Source: Dryas octopetala (lineage: Eukaryota > Streptophyta > Magnoliopsida > Rosales > Rosaceae). From it: a stretch of DNA of 64,000 nucleotides. The notes beneath the pieces were generated by a model that saw only the letters and a list, made by a program, of their open reading frames with translations, did not search any database and was not told the DNA's origin. Position numbers and translations under genes: made by a program. Within the stretch, counting starts at the first letter, position 1; each line of letters opens with the position of its first letter. The DNA lies in NCBI GenBank assembly GCA_963921425.1, contig OY992832.1, positions 3,596,001 to 3,660,000 of the forward strand, written 5' to 3'. Shown here in pieces: positions 1 to 14,321 of the stretch.

Positions 1-1320
1 ATAATATCATCATGGACTGATGGGCATATCTAATCTTTCATAGGTATTTTTATTTGGAAAATAAATCTTTATAGGTGCATACTATAAATGTTGCACATGC
101 ACATAAAGAAAATACTTTAAGATACAATTATTTTGTTAAAACTTTTTTTTTTCTTCCTACCTACAAGTTTATACCAAAAAACTTCTTGTTTACAAGATGA
201 GATTCATAATATTGTAAGACTTACGTAGAACATATTTTATGATGTGTAATATGATAATTTGTTTTTCCTGTACGAAAAGATAAGTGCGGAATGAAATAAC
301 TTCATGCATGAGAAAAAAAAAAAAGTAGGAGTTTTATATTATTTTCTTTCATTCATATTTTTAGTTGGGTATGTTTGCAATCTCAAAAGATTGAGATGTG
401 ATAGCAGTGCAATTGTCACAATGGAATACAAAGTTGTTGGTTTAATTGTGCCTGTGTTATTGGTGAGTCAATTAAGTATTTAGTATTAGAAGAATGGTCT
501 ATCAGATTATAACAAAGAAAACGACTCACTCGATGAGACTATGAGAGAGAGTGTGTATTATTTATTTGTTTTCTTTTAATACTTATTATATTGCCCCATG
601 CAATATTGAATATTTTGATAGCTGGATAGGAAGATGCCAAACTCATCCCCAATGTCTATTACAGGATTAATCTCATTTCTTATCAGTAGGACTTTAAGAT
701 TTATTAACCAATAACCTTCTAAGTTATAACCATGCCATACACGAAATTCTTTATTTATCTTAATATTTAAATATAACGGCTACTATGTCATCTCAAGCCA
801 CCAAAGTAAAACCAGTGGGACATCTTGTTAAGTCTCACTCCGACTCCGGCGTAAATGGCGCTAGTTGCTAACAAGACATTTGGGCAAAACATCGGTAGAT
901 CAGACTGAAAGGCATCAACTTATTAAATTAAACTTTGAGGCATTTGGGCAATAACCCACTACGAAAGTTACAAATGTAGAAACAAAAATTTATTAAATCA
1001 TCAGAGAGGCCCTCAAGAATTTAATGGCAATATTAGATTTTCAATAAGCAGGGAGGTGCGAGGACCAAAATTTTTATAAACGGCAGAGAGCTTTGCTTTT
1101 AGCATTGAACTAGTTCTGTTCAACGGTTAATACAGAAAATAACAACTAAAGAGTTAAAACTCTCTGCTGTAACCTCCACGTCTCGTAGTTCATTTTGTTT
1201 CAACAACACTGGACACAAGTTTTGAGAGAAGTAAAGGTAGAGTAAAAACTTGCAAGCTGCAATTGCTATGCCAAAAGAAAAATCTAGACATCACACTTCC
1301 ACCGCTCCCATCCCACAGCA
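1..1320. other. AT-rich intergenic DNA and actin 3' flank
   Basis: No coding region is recognisable on either strand here. The sequence is AT-rich with short A and T runs. The part from about 1100 to 1320 is probably the 3' UTR of the minus-strand actin gene, which stops at 1321. Confidence 0.5.
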
Positions 1321-3238
<1,918 letters not shown>

Positions 3239-4170
3239 CTTCTAACACCAACTGTGAATACCTATGAACTTAAATACAGTAGGACATAAAATGAGCAACA
3301 GAGAAAGAAAAAGACTACAGAGAGAAAACCCATGAATTTCATAACCATTCCCATATATAAGGTGTATGCTAATTCATTCAACACATATAGTATTACCATA
3401 ACCATAATGATTAAAACTGGTTTGCATCCCAATGGTGACTGGTAGTAAACCTTAAACAGATTCTTTAATCCATCAATTATAGAAAAACAATACAAATTTT
3501 CATAATTATTATTATGGGTATAACCGTATAATTCACAATAATTATTCTTGGAAGAGGTCATACAATATATGACCGGAAAACAAAAACCAAACTGAAAACT
3601 CCACCCAAACAATTGTCAATTGACACAAATGCTTGAATCTATGCAATTTGTGTGGCTCCTTCTTGTCAAGCCTCTACAAACCATCTCATATGCTTAATAA
3701 GAACCAAATCCTTATATTAATCAACTTATGAAACAAATTAGGTATAATAAACAAAATCATAGTATAAATCGCATATATTATTAAAAATACAATACAAAAG
3801 ACAAAATCATTCCTACGGATTCAATCCCCGAGGTTCATGTCAGATATTAACAATGTAGCCGATCCACACTGATAGATCGGCCAAAACTCACAAAATTGAG
3901 AAACAAAAACGAAACAATCACATCCAGAATTGAAATTCCACAGCGAAACTTGAGATCGACAATAACGAGTTAACGACATTAGATTAATATTAGATTGGCA
4001 TCCTTTGTTTGGTTGCAAGGAAAATCGTTTAATTTTTCTCGGGAATGTGAGCGAGGAAGAGAAACCTGACCTTGGAATTGGGCGTCGATGAAGGAGAGCA
4101 CTTTCGATCTCAACTGCGTGCGCGCCCTTGGGTTCAAAATTTAGACCTCAAATTCGCTTTTTAAATCCAC
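3239..4170 (-). promoter_or_regulatory. Actin 5' UTR, leader intron and core promoter
   Basis: Reading the minus strand, a non-coding first exon ends at 4071 with the donor G|GTCAGG, and the leader intron runs to an acceptor such as ATTCACAG at about 3252, 13 bases before the ATG. A leader intron just upstream of the ATG is typical of plant actin genes and often boosts expression. A TATA-like TTTAAAAA lies at about 4157-4165, which would put the transcription start near 4130. The exact start and acceptor are inferred. Confidence 0.7.
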
Positions 4171-4622
4171 AGCTCTGTCAGCGTCCAATCCCGGCCGTCC
4201 GATCTGTTGAACGAGATTTCAGATCCTGGCGACGCGTGCTTGTCTATTCTGGGGCTTCCGCAACTACAGGCTGTTTCGAATGCTTTGTCAATCCAGGTGT
4301 CACACAGCTATACTTTTTCCTTATCCTTCGATTTCTTTTTGGGCCAGATCTTGGGCCTGGACTTCAGAAACATAAACCCAAATTTCACTTGAGTCCTGAA
4401 AAGGATGACCCACTTACTGAAGCCCACTTAATTTAATACAGCGGCCCAGCTGCTTGAGTGGTAGGGTTCGGCTTGAAGCAAACCTACTTTTGGGCACACT
4501 AGTGAACTAACATTAAACTCTGCCAACATTTTCCCTTAACAAGAAGAAATAAAAGAAGAAAAGAAGGGAGATGGGCCTCCATCAATACTTGGGCTCATGC
4601 TTATATCAAAATGCATGTATGG

Positions 4623-4800
4623 TATGGTTAAATACTTTAAATTCCATTTTCACATTTTGAATCTTATACCCATGTATGGTTATGTTTGTTTTGTAAAATG
4701 GAATTTAAAGTATTTAACCATATATTTTGAATCTTATACCCATCCAAATACCATGTATGGTCATATATGGTTAAATACTTTAAAATGGGTATAAGATTCA
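4623..4800. repeat. Nested palindrome with 28-bp perfect arms
   Basis: The 28 bases at 4623-4650 recur as an exact reverse complement at 4695-4722. Around them the word TGAATCTTATACCCA occurs twice in direct orientation (about 4658 and 4727) and once inverted (4786-4800), and TGGTTAAATACTTTAAA appears a third time near 4768. The whole block can fold into alternative hairpins. It may be the remains of a foldback transposon; no target duplication is evident. Confidence 0.8.
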
Positions 4801-5761
4801 GAATTTTAAGAAAATGTGTAAGAATTTATTTCCCATATTTAATAAGTGCACTTGAAAACGACATGGGATTTCCCTGGGTTTATACCTACAAAACAGAGTT
4901 TTTTGCATAAGAGAAAATTTTCACATTCTCATTCTTATTCTTGGAATTAACTCTTACATCTAATTTTTTTTAAAATAAAATCATTATTTTTCATACATTT
5001 CTAACATTTCCAAACGCTAATTTGTTTTTATCTGCAAATGCTCCAAATAATTAATGAGAATGTTGCATTTCATAACTTTCTAAAAACCTTATTACAAGAA
5101 ATGAGGTTGCGAAACAAATACTACCTTAAAGTTCTCTTTTCTAAGATCAAATATATATCAAAAGTAACATTTTGTACACCTAGCTACAAATAGCTACATC
5201 CAATTAACGAACCCTGAATGTTATTATAAATTAATTAGCTCAAAGAAAACTTTTGAGGGTAGGAAACAAAGATGGCGGGAAACAAAATGGAGTAAGAAAT
5301 ACGAAAAGTGAGAGCAAAAAGGGTTGAAATTTGCGGGAGAGATGATTGTTAGAGATGGGACATGATGATCGGAGATGGGAAGCAAAATGATTAGGCATGA
5401 GCATCACAAGCAATTATGTGCCATGAGAGTGTGTGTGTTAATTTCTGCTCACTTTTATATAAATATATATTTTAGCTTCATACCCCACTTTATCAATTTA
5501 TCATAACATGTTAATTCTTTCCATCACCTAATAATGTACTAATAAATTACTATATAACTAGTAGACATCCGAATGGTTTATTAATGGGTTAATAGCTATC
5601 TTGCCCTCTAAATTATAATCCATTTGTCAAATCGTCGTTCAAATTAAAAATTCAGAAAAAAAGAAAAAAAACTCAAACTAACATGCAGAAAAGAGAAAGT
5701 TATTATAATTTTAATTCTAGTATTCACGTTTTAATAATATAACATACCACATACGACATAT

Positions 5762-6138
5762 CCCTTTTATTAAGGAATCTCTCAAATAATTTTATTTAAG
5801 GGATCTTTCATGGGGCTCACTCCATATAGTACTTCAATGATCCGAACCGTCAATTTTTCAGGTATTCAAAAATTATTCTTGCAAAAAATTAGACAAATCA
5901 TAAATTATTAAGCTATCTAACTTTGATCAAATAAATAGACGAACAAAATATTTTCGATAAACACTTAAAATAGTGACCATGTAATCAACGGTCCAGTGGT
6001 TTTTTCCGATTAACCTAATTTTTTTATAAGGGCAATCTTTTAATGAACATAAAAAAAATAAACGATTTCGATAATCAAAATACAATGTGGAGTGAATCTC
6101 ACATGAGATTTATTTAAGAAATTTCTCATTGAAAAGGG
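5762..6138. mobile_element. Foldback MITE-like element
   Basis: The left end (CCCTTTTATTAAGGAATCTC) and the reverse complement of the right end (CCCTTTTCAATGAGAAATTT) are similar, and both arms continue into a shared stretch containing TTTAA and CACTCCA. The internal part is AT-rich with no ORF. A related sequence lies at about 51710-51925. I could not find a clear target-site duplication, so the superfamily is open. Confidence 0.55.
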
Positions 6139-6233
6139 TCTGCTACATATATAGAATTGGCATAACAACAATACTTAATAACTTTTTCTTTGTTTTTGCT
6201 CTGAAAGACTTTAAAGAGAAATCACCTTGAGTT

Positions 6234-6284
6234 AACGAAGATTAATGTAATTTTTTTTTTATAGCAACGAAGATTAATGTAATT
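6234..6284 (-). mobile_element. 13-bp poly(T) insertion with 19-bp TSD
   Basis: The 19-bp word AACGAAGATTAATGTAATT occurs at 6234-6252 and again at 6266-6284. Between them is TTTTTTTTATAGC. On the minus strand this is a short end followed by poly(A), flanked by a long target duplication, as expected of a LINE-type insertion truncated almost to its tail. Confidence 0.65.
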
Positions 6285-6696
6285 AAGATTTCATTTGGGA
6301 TAAACTGGAAATATTCTCGAAAAACATGTGCCACGAGTCTGGTCCCCAAAGCTGGACCCAATTTATCACGTCCAAGATGTGGTGAAATCCAAGCAATCTA
6401 ACTGGGTCCCACTCCCACACTATGTAAAGCTCAACGACATTCATTCATATTTCATATCGTTGATTTATCGTCTCAAGACTATTATATCGCAAGAGAAATT
6501 CAATATATATGACACTGAATTAATTTATAATATTATTTGAATTTTACTTTCATTAATAAAATTTAAATTGCCGTATAAAATTAAAATATTATTTAATTAT
6601 GTATTTTAGCAAATGGATCTGAATTGGATCTTGCCGGGCCGGCCGGCACCCATATTCCACACTAGGAATGAGGAATCCAAAGCCAAAGTTTAAGTG

Positions 6697-7034
6697 GGGT
6701 GTATTGTATGTGAATTTTAAAAGATTTTTTTGGAGTTTAAAAGTTATGTAGTATTTAATTAAAATTTTTAAAAAGTTCGTAAAAATTTATATGTATTCAA
6801 TTAAAAATTTTAAGGAGTCTATAAAAATTATGTGGTATTCAATTAAAACTTTTAATTGAAAGACTTTTATGTGTATTTCAAAGTTATTATAAATCCGACT
6901 TCTTTTTCTGTGGATTTTTAAGGATTTTTATACACTTTGTAGAACTCTGTAAAATTCAATGAAAATCTCTAAATTCTACAAAAATCTATCACTTCAAAAA
7001 AATCTACAAAAATCTTTATAAATCTATATACACA
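6697..7034. mobile_element. AT-rich foldback MITE-like element
   Basis: The block starts with GTGTATTG and ends with TATATACAC, and is filled with repeats of AAAATCTA/TAGATTTT and ATTCAATTAAAA in both orientations. It has no coding content. It resembles common plant MITEs with GTGTAT termini, but the boundaries and any duplication are uncertain. Confidence 0.45.
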
Positions 7035-9162
7035 GGAAGCAACATTAATCTCATTGCCATTAATGCATGCAATTAATGCAGTCACACAACTTGAAAATGG
7101 TCGGGTCGGGTGGGTGGCCTGCATATATAGTTGGGGGACCCATGTGCGAGCCACTTCTGAAAACTGATATGATGCAGCCAAGGCAGCCTTCTAATGCAAA
7201 ATAGTGGGTGTCTGCTTCAATATTAATTATTTAGATCGCTGGCCCATAAATCATTGAATCTGGTTTTAAAAAGACGTGGGATATATCGAGCTCACCAGTT
7301 TTGTCAATCATTTGATTTTCTTTTTTCTTTTTTTACAATGGGGGTTGTGATTTGATTTGATTTGGATTAGCCTATAATTTAGATTCAATTTAATTTCACT
7401 TGATTTGTAAGTATTTGCCCCTTAGTTCTTGGTTATATTCCTCTAATATATGGTTGGGGACAAAATGCCTCGAAGAGGCAATTATATAAGTTTTTTCAAA
7501 GGCAAGCACCAGTACAACATCACGCGTAACTATTTGAAAGTTTTTTCTATCTATGTAAGAAAAGTTCTTAGATCCATCACTTATATATAGAGAGGATTGC
7601 ATAAATGAAGTGAATTATTATTGACAATAATTAATTATTATACTTTACACCCTCAAAGTTTGGATAGTTTTTAATTGATTTTGTGTTATGGATTTCAAAA
7701 CTCTACTATTTACACTATCTAGCTATAGTTAGGTCCATTTTCAGTTTTTGTCATTCATTATTGTGATTGTGTTTATTCTTTCTTTACATTAAAGTTACAT
7801 ATATAGAACTCACATTTTTTTACATGGCAAATAATGAAGCGTTCACATACCATGAATTTTGTTGAGACATGTGTCATGTAAGATAACATACGTGGACAAT
7901 GTGGACAAGAAATGAGTATTTGACTTTATGAAAAATGCCCTTAACATAAACCAGAGCAGATGTCTTGTTACATGCCACGTAAGAAAATATATGAGTCTCA
8001 TAGCTTCTACATAAACAAATAATACTTCAATGAACGATCAAGATTGGTTAAACTGATTGAGAAGAAAAATTTGAAAAAAAAGAACAAATGTGAGGGTGTA
8101 CATTGTAGAATTTTGAAGATCAGTATGCAAATTAAGTGAAAACTATCAAATTTAGAGGATGCAAAGCTAGTGAAATGAACCCGTTATTGGTAAATATTAC
8201 AACGATCATTTTTTTAATCATTCTAGAACATACAGTAGTTGTACGTAAAAATAAGTTTTAATTACAAATGCCAGCATGGAAAGCTCAAATGAGTTGTTGG
8301 ACCTACAAATGTGCATGCATGGTGATTGGTGGAGCTGATTTAACCATGCATGGTGGAGCAAATAAAACAAGATTCAACAAATATATATATTGGCTACGGT
8401 GTCAGCCAATATACACATATTAATGTCAATTTGCGGCCGGTCACATTTTAATATGAACCGGCTTCACAACCATCCATCCAGAAAATATTCGCAGGAAAGT
8501 TAGGTTCGAAAAAAAGAAAAGTAAAAGTGTAAAACCCAGAAAAAGGAAGAAAGTTTCATTTTCTTTCGAAACAAACAGCAGGAATCCGACAAAAATTCCT
8601 CCAAAATATCGCGAGAAATTAAACATGCACGTTAACATAGGATCAGATCGGTCAGATGGGTTTCGTTGTATGTAGTAAAGCACGTGCAGAGATGCATCAA
8701 AGTTTGCAGAAATCAGGAAAAAAGTGATTTGCCTAAACGAGATTTTATAGTTAGTTTAATGAGCTGACTGATCATGGAAACAGAAAAAGAGAGAGACCCC
8801 ACTCTCTTCCTCTTAAAGGGGCATAGTTTTTATAGAGCTGTAGGGAGAGAGAGAGAGAGAGAGATGTTGATGTGTATATTTCTTGCATTGGATCCTTCGC
8901 CGAAGTGGGTTTTGAAGGCTCTTCTCCCACATTCTCTCTCTCTCCCCCTGTGTTTTTCTTGAGGGCTAAAATCCAAAGAAAATCAGTAAACAAACCCCAA
9001 AGAAAGGTGGTGATTTGGTGATTATATTTTTAGCTAGCTAGCTAGCTAGGCAGTAGGCACACCCCCATTTGATCTGTAAAATCAACTGTATCTCTTTTCA
9101 TTTTTTTTTCTACTTTTTTGTTTGTTTTTGTTCGTCTTTGTACCCAATCTCTTTGATTCTTT
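7035..9162. other. Intergenic DNA and upstream region of the SMR gene
   Basis: No gene is recognised. The last 400 bases probably hold the promoter and 5' UTR of the downstream SMR gene: an AG repeat at about 8847-8864, a GCTA tetranucleotide run at about 9031-9049 and a T-rich leader. An ATG at 9069 opens a frame that overlaps the SMR start out of frame, so it could act as an upstream ORF if transcribed. Confidence 0.4.
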
Positions 9163-9699
9163 ATGTACCTCCAATATTTGAAGTCAATTCGAGGCGAAGA
9201 CTTCCACGACGATTCCAACGCCATGGAAATGAAATGCTTGGTGCGACCCAAGTTCGAGTTTCGTGAACACGAGTGCTCAATTGCGCGTATAACAGGCGAG
9301 GAAGTTAAAGATGATGATCATCCCGAGCTTCATGACCAAATATTGGAAGAAAAGCAAGAGGATAACTTCGACATGTTTGTTTCTTCCTTGAAGGTCAAAA
9401 TTCCATCTGTTGGAGAATTGAGAGTGCAGCAAGACGATGATGGCGACGATGGCAACGATGGGTTGAAGACTCCGACGTCTTTGGATCACAAAATCACAGC
9501 AACCCTGCAATGCCCACCTGCACCGAAAAAACCCAAATCACTGCCACTAAAGAAGCGGAAAGCAAACCGGACGAGACTTTTGCTTCATCTGCCCACCGAC
9601 ATCGAATCGTTGTTTCCTCCAGTTGTTGTTTCGGATCTTGGCGGTAAGATTCTCAAGAAAGTCAGACGACCAAGCGATGTTCATACCTGCACCTCATGA
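9163..9699 (+). CDS. SMR: SIAMESE-related cyclin-dependent kinase inhibitor
   Basis: Small plant-specific nuclear protein that binds CDK-cyclin complexes and blocks mitotic CDK activity, promoting endoreduplication and cell-cycle exit. Family motifs visible are TPTSLDHKI and, just after it, CPPAPKKPKSLPLKKRKA, followed by the C-terminal block LLLHLPTDIESLFPP and SDLGGKILKKVR. The N-terminal half is acidic with an aspartate-rich stretch (QQDDDGDDGNDG). It is a single exon, as usual for SMR genes. The start is uncertain: the first ATG (9163) gives 178 residues in a weak context, while the ATG at 9223 sits in GCCATGG, a strong plant context, and gives 158 residues. Which SMR number this is cannot be told. 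Confidence 0.88.
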   Translation: MYLQYLKSIRGEDFHDDSNAMEMKCLVRPKFEFREHECSIARITGEEVKDDDHPELHDQILEEKQEDNFDMFVSSLKVKIPSVGELRVQQDDDGDDGNDGLKTPTSLDHKITATLQCPPAPKKPKSLPLKKRKANRTRLLLHLPTDIESLFPPVVVSDLGGKILKKVRRPSDVHTCTS

Positions 9700-10872
9700 T
9701 CATAATAATTCACGGACTTAATTTCAAATATCTATTTTCTGCATGTCAAGCAATTTATATATTTTAATCTTGTTTTTTTGAGGTCCAATTCCACATCTTA
9801 TGGAATTCAATTTCTGTCTATGATAATGAGGTTGCAATTCAATGTTGTATGTTCTTCTCCAATTTTTCTTTTATACGTACAAAAAAGGGCAAATTTGGAG
9901 TGAGGAACTGAGGATGACTGTTCTCTGTGATCACTTGGATCAGTTACAGACCCATTAATTTGATGTTGTTCAGGTTTTGTTTTCCGGCCTGTTGTGCAAT
10001 TTTGACCCAGATCTGAATTAATGTGTAACAATTATGGCATAGGATTAATTGAAAGGATGAATGGCATTGACTTTCTCTGATTGGCCTGCAAATTGACCTG
10101 TCCAACAGACGCAAACATATATCCCTGATCCGCATCGTTTTTACCAGTGGGGGTTGAGCAAACCCATGTGGTATATTCCCCTCCAGACAGACACAAAATT
10201 ATATATCTAATAAAATGAACACCAAGTTATGGCAATCAATTACGAGTGTCTCTGACTTCTAGGAGCTCATGAGAGAGGTGTTTGGCCCCCCCACCTTCAC
10301 TTTATCACACCCTAAATGCATGTCTTTTTTACTTGCATAACTTATTCAATAAATTATTGTACCTGGCTAGCTACCTAGCATGCAATCAAAGATTCAAAAT
10401 GTGTGCAGCATATATTGTGTCCAACTATCAATTCCATCTAACTATTTCTTCATCCAAATCCCTAATGGATAATGGGTTGAAAGGTAGGTAGGTTGCGTTT
10501 GTGTACGCTTTTGTTTTCTTCTTTTATACTGACAAGGAATTTTTGTTTCAGCTACCTTGCAATATATATTTTTTGTTTTCTTTATTCTGTTGGTTTTTGG
10601 GATTTGCAAATATTTGATTTCAAAGTCGAAGGCCGGGTTCATTTATAAAAATTAATTTCAAATTACTAACTGCAGTATCTGATAAAGTAATCAAACTTTA
10701 TAGTACATAAATTTCAGGCTTGTCATCCTTAATTCTTCTGAAAAGGATGGAAATTTTGTACAATATTATAAGTTGTATCAGGGGGATCACATGATCTGGT
10801 CTCCAATTGATATTATCTTCTTAGTCAAACAATCAATTCTGATGAAAGGCTTTGAAGCTAGTTCTAAGTGTT
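9700..10872. other. Intergenic DNA
   Basis: No coding region recognised. The first part includes the 3' UTR of the SMR gene. The rest is AT-rich DNA without clear repeats. Confidence 0.4.
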
Positions 10873-10877
10873 TAGAC

Positions 10878-11001
10878 TGTTGAGAGTAATGTGGAGCAAT
10901 GTCCCACATCGGAAAACTAGAGCTTAACATATGTGCTTATAAGTCTTGGGCCTCTCCACCCATGGCCAATTGGTTTTGGGTTGGATACTCTAATTCTATC
11001 A
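10878..11001 (+). mobile_element. Solo LTR, 124 bp, TRIM-like, with 5-bp TSD
   Basis: The unit begins TGTTGAGAG and ends TCTATCA, so it has the TG...CA ends of a long terminal repeat, and is bordered on both sides by TAGAC (10873-10877 and 11002-11006). It contains CAATGTCCCACATCGG, a phrase often found in plant LTRs and TRIM elements. There is no second LTR or internal region, so it looks like a solo LTR left by recombination. The strand is inferred from that phrase. Confidence 0.8.
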
Positions 11002-12628
11002 TAGACTGGGTAAGATAATGTGTTAGAATTAAGATAAATTTAGAGTTCAATTTCATCCAATATAATCAAAATAAAAACAATTAATTTTGATGCCACCAGC
11101 TAGCTAGCTAGTAGGAGAGAACATGACTCAGCTTTCATATATATTAAGCAAAGAAGCAATGCGGTCGACTTAGCTAGTGGATTTAGAAGATAATGCCAAC
11201 CCTGCAGGAAGGTGCCAAGACATGTTATTTATTATAAGCTTGTCGGCCGTTTTGGCTTCATGACAATCATTTCAAATTATCGTTTAAGCATTCTAATAAA
11301 CACTAATTACGACGAGTTACCGATATATATGCTTCATTAATAACCTTCACATCAGCTCAATTTTTTTAAAAAATAATTATCATTTTGACTTACATTGTGG
11401 AATGTGGAGGTTTGAAAGCAAAAATTGTAAACATATATCATTAGATGTTTTGTCCTTTTTTTTTTTTCGGATTGTTCTTTAAAAATAATGAGGAAAATTA
11501 GATATTTGATGAAATATATGATTAAAAGAAAAAATAGATGAAGACAAATCTTTGAGTGACAGCAATGCATGTACGTACATGTTATATACCCTTGTTGAAA
11601 TTAGTTGGAATATATTCCTAGCTTTCCCTGAAAGTATCTGATGATATTCACATCTAAATGTGTATATATGTGTGTTGTGGCTTTTGTAGCAATAAGCTAG
11701 GCATATCTATATATATGCGCGCAGTACGTATTCGATCAGAATTTTCAGAGCTCTGCATGTAGCTACATGTTAAAATGTCATGCGCCGACTGCTTTAATAC
11801 AGTAACGTTCACTGGCCCCGGTCTGACACTCTTGCATACAGCCATAACCGTACGGTACGTGCTGATAAATGCATGCAGATGCAGTGTTGTTTAAAGGCAA
11901 GGCCATTAATAAATGCTCTGATATATCGATATCTTTACCCCAAAAATAAAACAAAAGACAAATGCAGTGACAATATTGTATAATACAATGATTGAGGAAC
12001 AAAAAAATTATTGATAGCAAGGAATTTATAATTTGAAGAAAATATTTAAACTTGGAGTGGGACATGGAATTAATTAAGAAGATTCGAATTGAATAGTGTT
12101 GGTGGTTGTCTAAAGATATGTCTCGATCGACACCAAAATCATTAATCAAAACATTGGTTTTTTCATTTCGCATATATGTTAATCTGTTTATTTTGAGAAG
12201 CTAATTTTGTTGTAGATGCCTTATCAGATATTGATCATTATAAACAGGACTTGGAACTCGGTCATCTGCGTATCATTAATTATGCAGTTAAGACTAACAA
12301 GCAATATCTACTAGATTTGAACATGTTTTCTAATGGGCTCTTGAGTTGAGGTGGCCCAAATACCGCTGAAGATCTCAACCATTGAAAATTGGAATGGGCC
12401 AAGTAATGCTTAAATGGGTAACTAACCACGAGACACTCTTCCTTTGCTTTGAATAGTTTACGAGAGAATTTTTTGGGCTACTAAAAACGATTTGCAACAT
12501 GAAGCCATAACTTGGGCTCATTTCTCATCAATTAAGGCCATCAAATTGGTGGGGAAGTCAGGTCAATTAAGCCCAACTTAAGGGCAGCCCATTCTGCCAA
12601 GCCGTGACCACTCACCAGTCGTTATTAT

Positions 12629-12678
12629 TTGAGGTCAACTTTTTTTCTTTTTTCTTTTTTCGGCCTTGAGGTCAACTT
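12629..12678 (-). mobile_element. 24-bp T-rich insertion with 13-bp TSD
   Basis: TTGAGGTCAACTT stands at 12629-12641 and 12666-12678. The 24 bases between are T-rich, interrupted by C, and end CGGCC. Read on the minus strand this is GGCCG followed by an A-rich tail. Confidence 0.6.
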
Positions 12679-13658
12679 AAGCAACCAGTACAAACAAAAA
12701 TTGGGCTCGGTTTGGGTGGCGCAAGTTCAATAAGGTCTCTGGGCATTTCAATATCTTGAGCATTTTATGTATAAAGCCCTGTCTATCACACACTTTACAA
12801 GAAAAATCTAATGAAATTATACTTGAGAAAGCTCATATGTGAAAGAGTTAAGCAGGCCGGTCAATGTACATTTACATCATTTTTTTTCTTTTTCAATACA
12901 TACTCACAAAAATCATTATAAAATTTAGAATTTAACACAGTATATAAACAGTTTTTAAGGATTCGAAGTAATTGCCTCACTTGACTCACCTTAGGACCTG
13001 TCACCAAGTCTTAAAATGGTTATAGGACTAGAAATAGATGGTCTAGTAATATTTTACTCAAATTTGGTCAAAAAGTCATGAAAAAGTATCAAGTACTTTT
13101 TCTGTGAACAGCTGGACCATGAAATTGAATACTTGAAGTTGAAGATATGGTGAATGTTTCAGATTTTACCCCAGAAAAGAAGATATGGAGAAGGCAGCAG
13201 GTCACTTGCATCCTATAAGTCTAGGTCATATATTGTGTGGGCCCAGTTGGTAAAAGTATTGGGCTTGGCCCCACGACAAGAAGGGCTTGTGGGCCGAAGA
13301 AAAGGCACACTCAATTGCAGTGTTATTATTGCCATCCAATGATCCAAAAAAGCAAAAGTGTCTCTCTTTTTCAAATCAATATGCTTTATTGGATACGTGT
13401 CCACAATCTTAGTAAAATTAAAGAACTACATTTATTAAATCTACATTGCTGACCACATTTATATATAGGGTAAGTTTGATGATCTCGTTTATGAAAAATG
13501 AGGACATTCTATTTTTGGTGGTTTAAAAATTAAAACCATCTTTTTTTTGGTACTCAATTTTGATCATTGTATTGATTGTCAAATATTCCACTTTTCAGGT
13601 ATTCTTGAGATTAATTTCGGGTTGAAAATTCAGACGAGTTCAAATTATATTTAGACAT

Positions 13659-13696
13659 AAATCAAGATTTTTTTTGTTTGGATCAAAAATCAAGAT
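13659..13696 (-). mobile_element. 18-bp T-rich insertion with 10-bp TSD
   Basis: AAATCAAGAT occurs at 13659-13668 and 13687-13696 around TTTTTTTGTTTGGATCAA. The minus strand reads TTGATCC followed by an A-rich tail, close to the TTTGACC end of neighbouring insertions. Confidence 0.5.
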
Positions 13697-14016
13697 CAAT
13701 TTGAAATTGATTGGTTTGGGTAGGTAACTTGTTAATTTTAGACTCAACATGTGCTCATTCCAACTAGTCCATACAAGTTGAAATTGGGTTCGGTTTCGGA
13801 TCTAACCGCACAAATTCCACCAAAATGCCTTTATCATTTTATAGAACAGCTCCTGAACCCTTGTTGGATTTATGCTTTTGTTTTCTCTTGGTACAAAATG
13901 ATTCTGTTTTTTCTTTCTAGTCAACAATCAACAAAACCCAAGAAAAGCAGAGAGAAACAGTGCTTAACAAATGATTACATCTCTTAATCATCATCTCTCA
14001 CTCCTTTTGACTCTGG

Positions 14017-14064
14017 TCCTTTTGTTACTACTTTTTTTTTTTTGGTCAAATCCTTTTGTTACTA
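14017..14064 (-). mobile_element. 20-bp poly(T) insertion with 14-bp TSD
   Basis: TCCTTTTGTTACTA occurs at 14017-14030 and 14051-14064. Between them is a C, a run of 12 T and GGTCAAA, that is TTTGACC plus poly(A) on the minus strand, the same end as the longer LINE tail at 15625-15738. Confidence 0.75.
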
Positions 14065-14321
14065 ACTTACTACTACTCTCTCTCTCTCTCTCTCTCACCA
14101 AGTGATGAACTTAATCTCCTGTACATACACAAGGACCTCTATATAGTTACCACAGCTAGTTACTAACTTACCACACCTGGTTCACCTGAATCATCTATGC
14201 AGGTCCCTGTGTGCATAGCTACAATGCCAATTTAAGGAAATGACAGTTCCTTCATTTACCTGAAGTGACCTCATTCACTACAATCAATAACAGCAGTACG
14301 AGTAGTTGGGCCTTGCCAGAT

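Larger units (their letters stand above)
11007..14321. other. Intergenic DNA with small insertions
   Basis: No gene recognised. It holds three short poly(T) insertions with target duplications (listed separately) and, from about 14075 to 14097, a CT microsatellite. The last 300 bases are probably promoter and 5' UTR of the following plus-strand gene. Confidence 0.4.
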
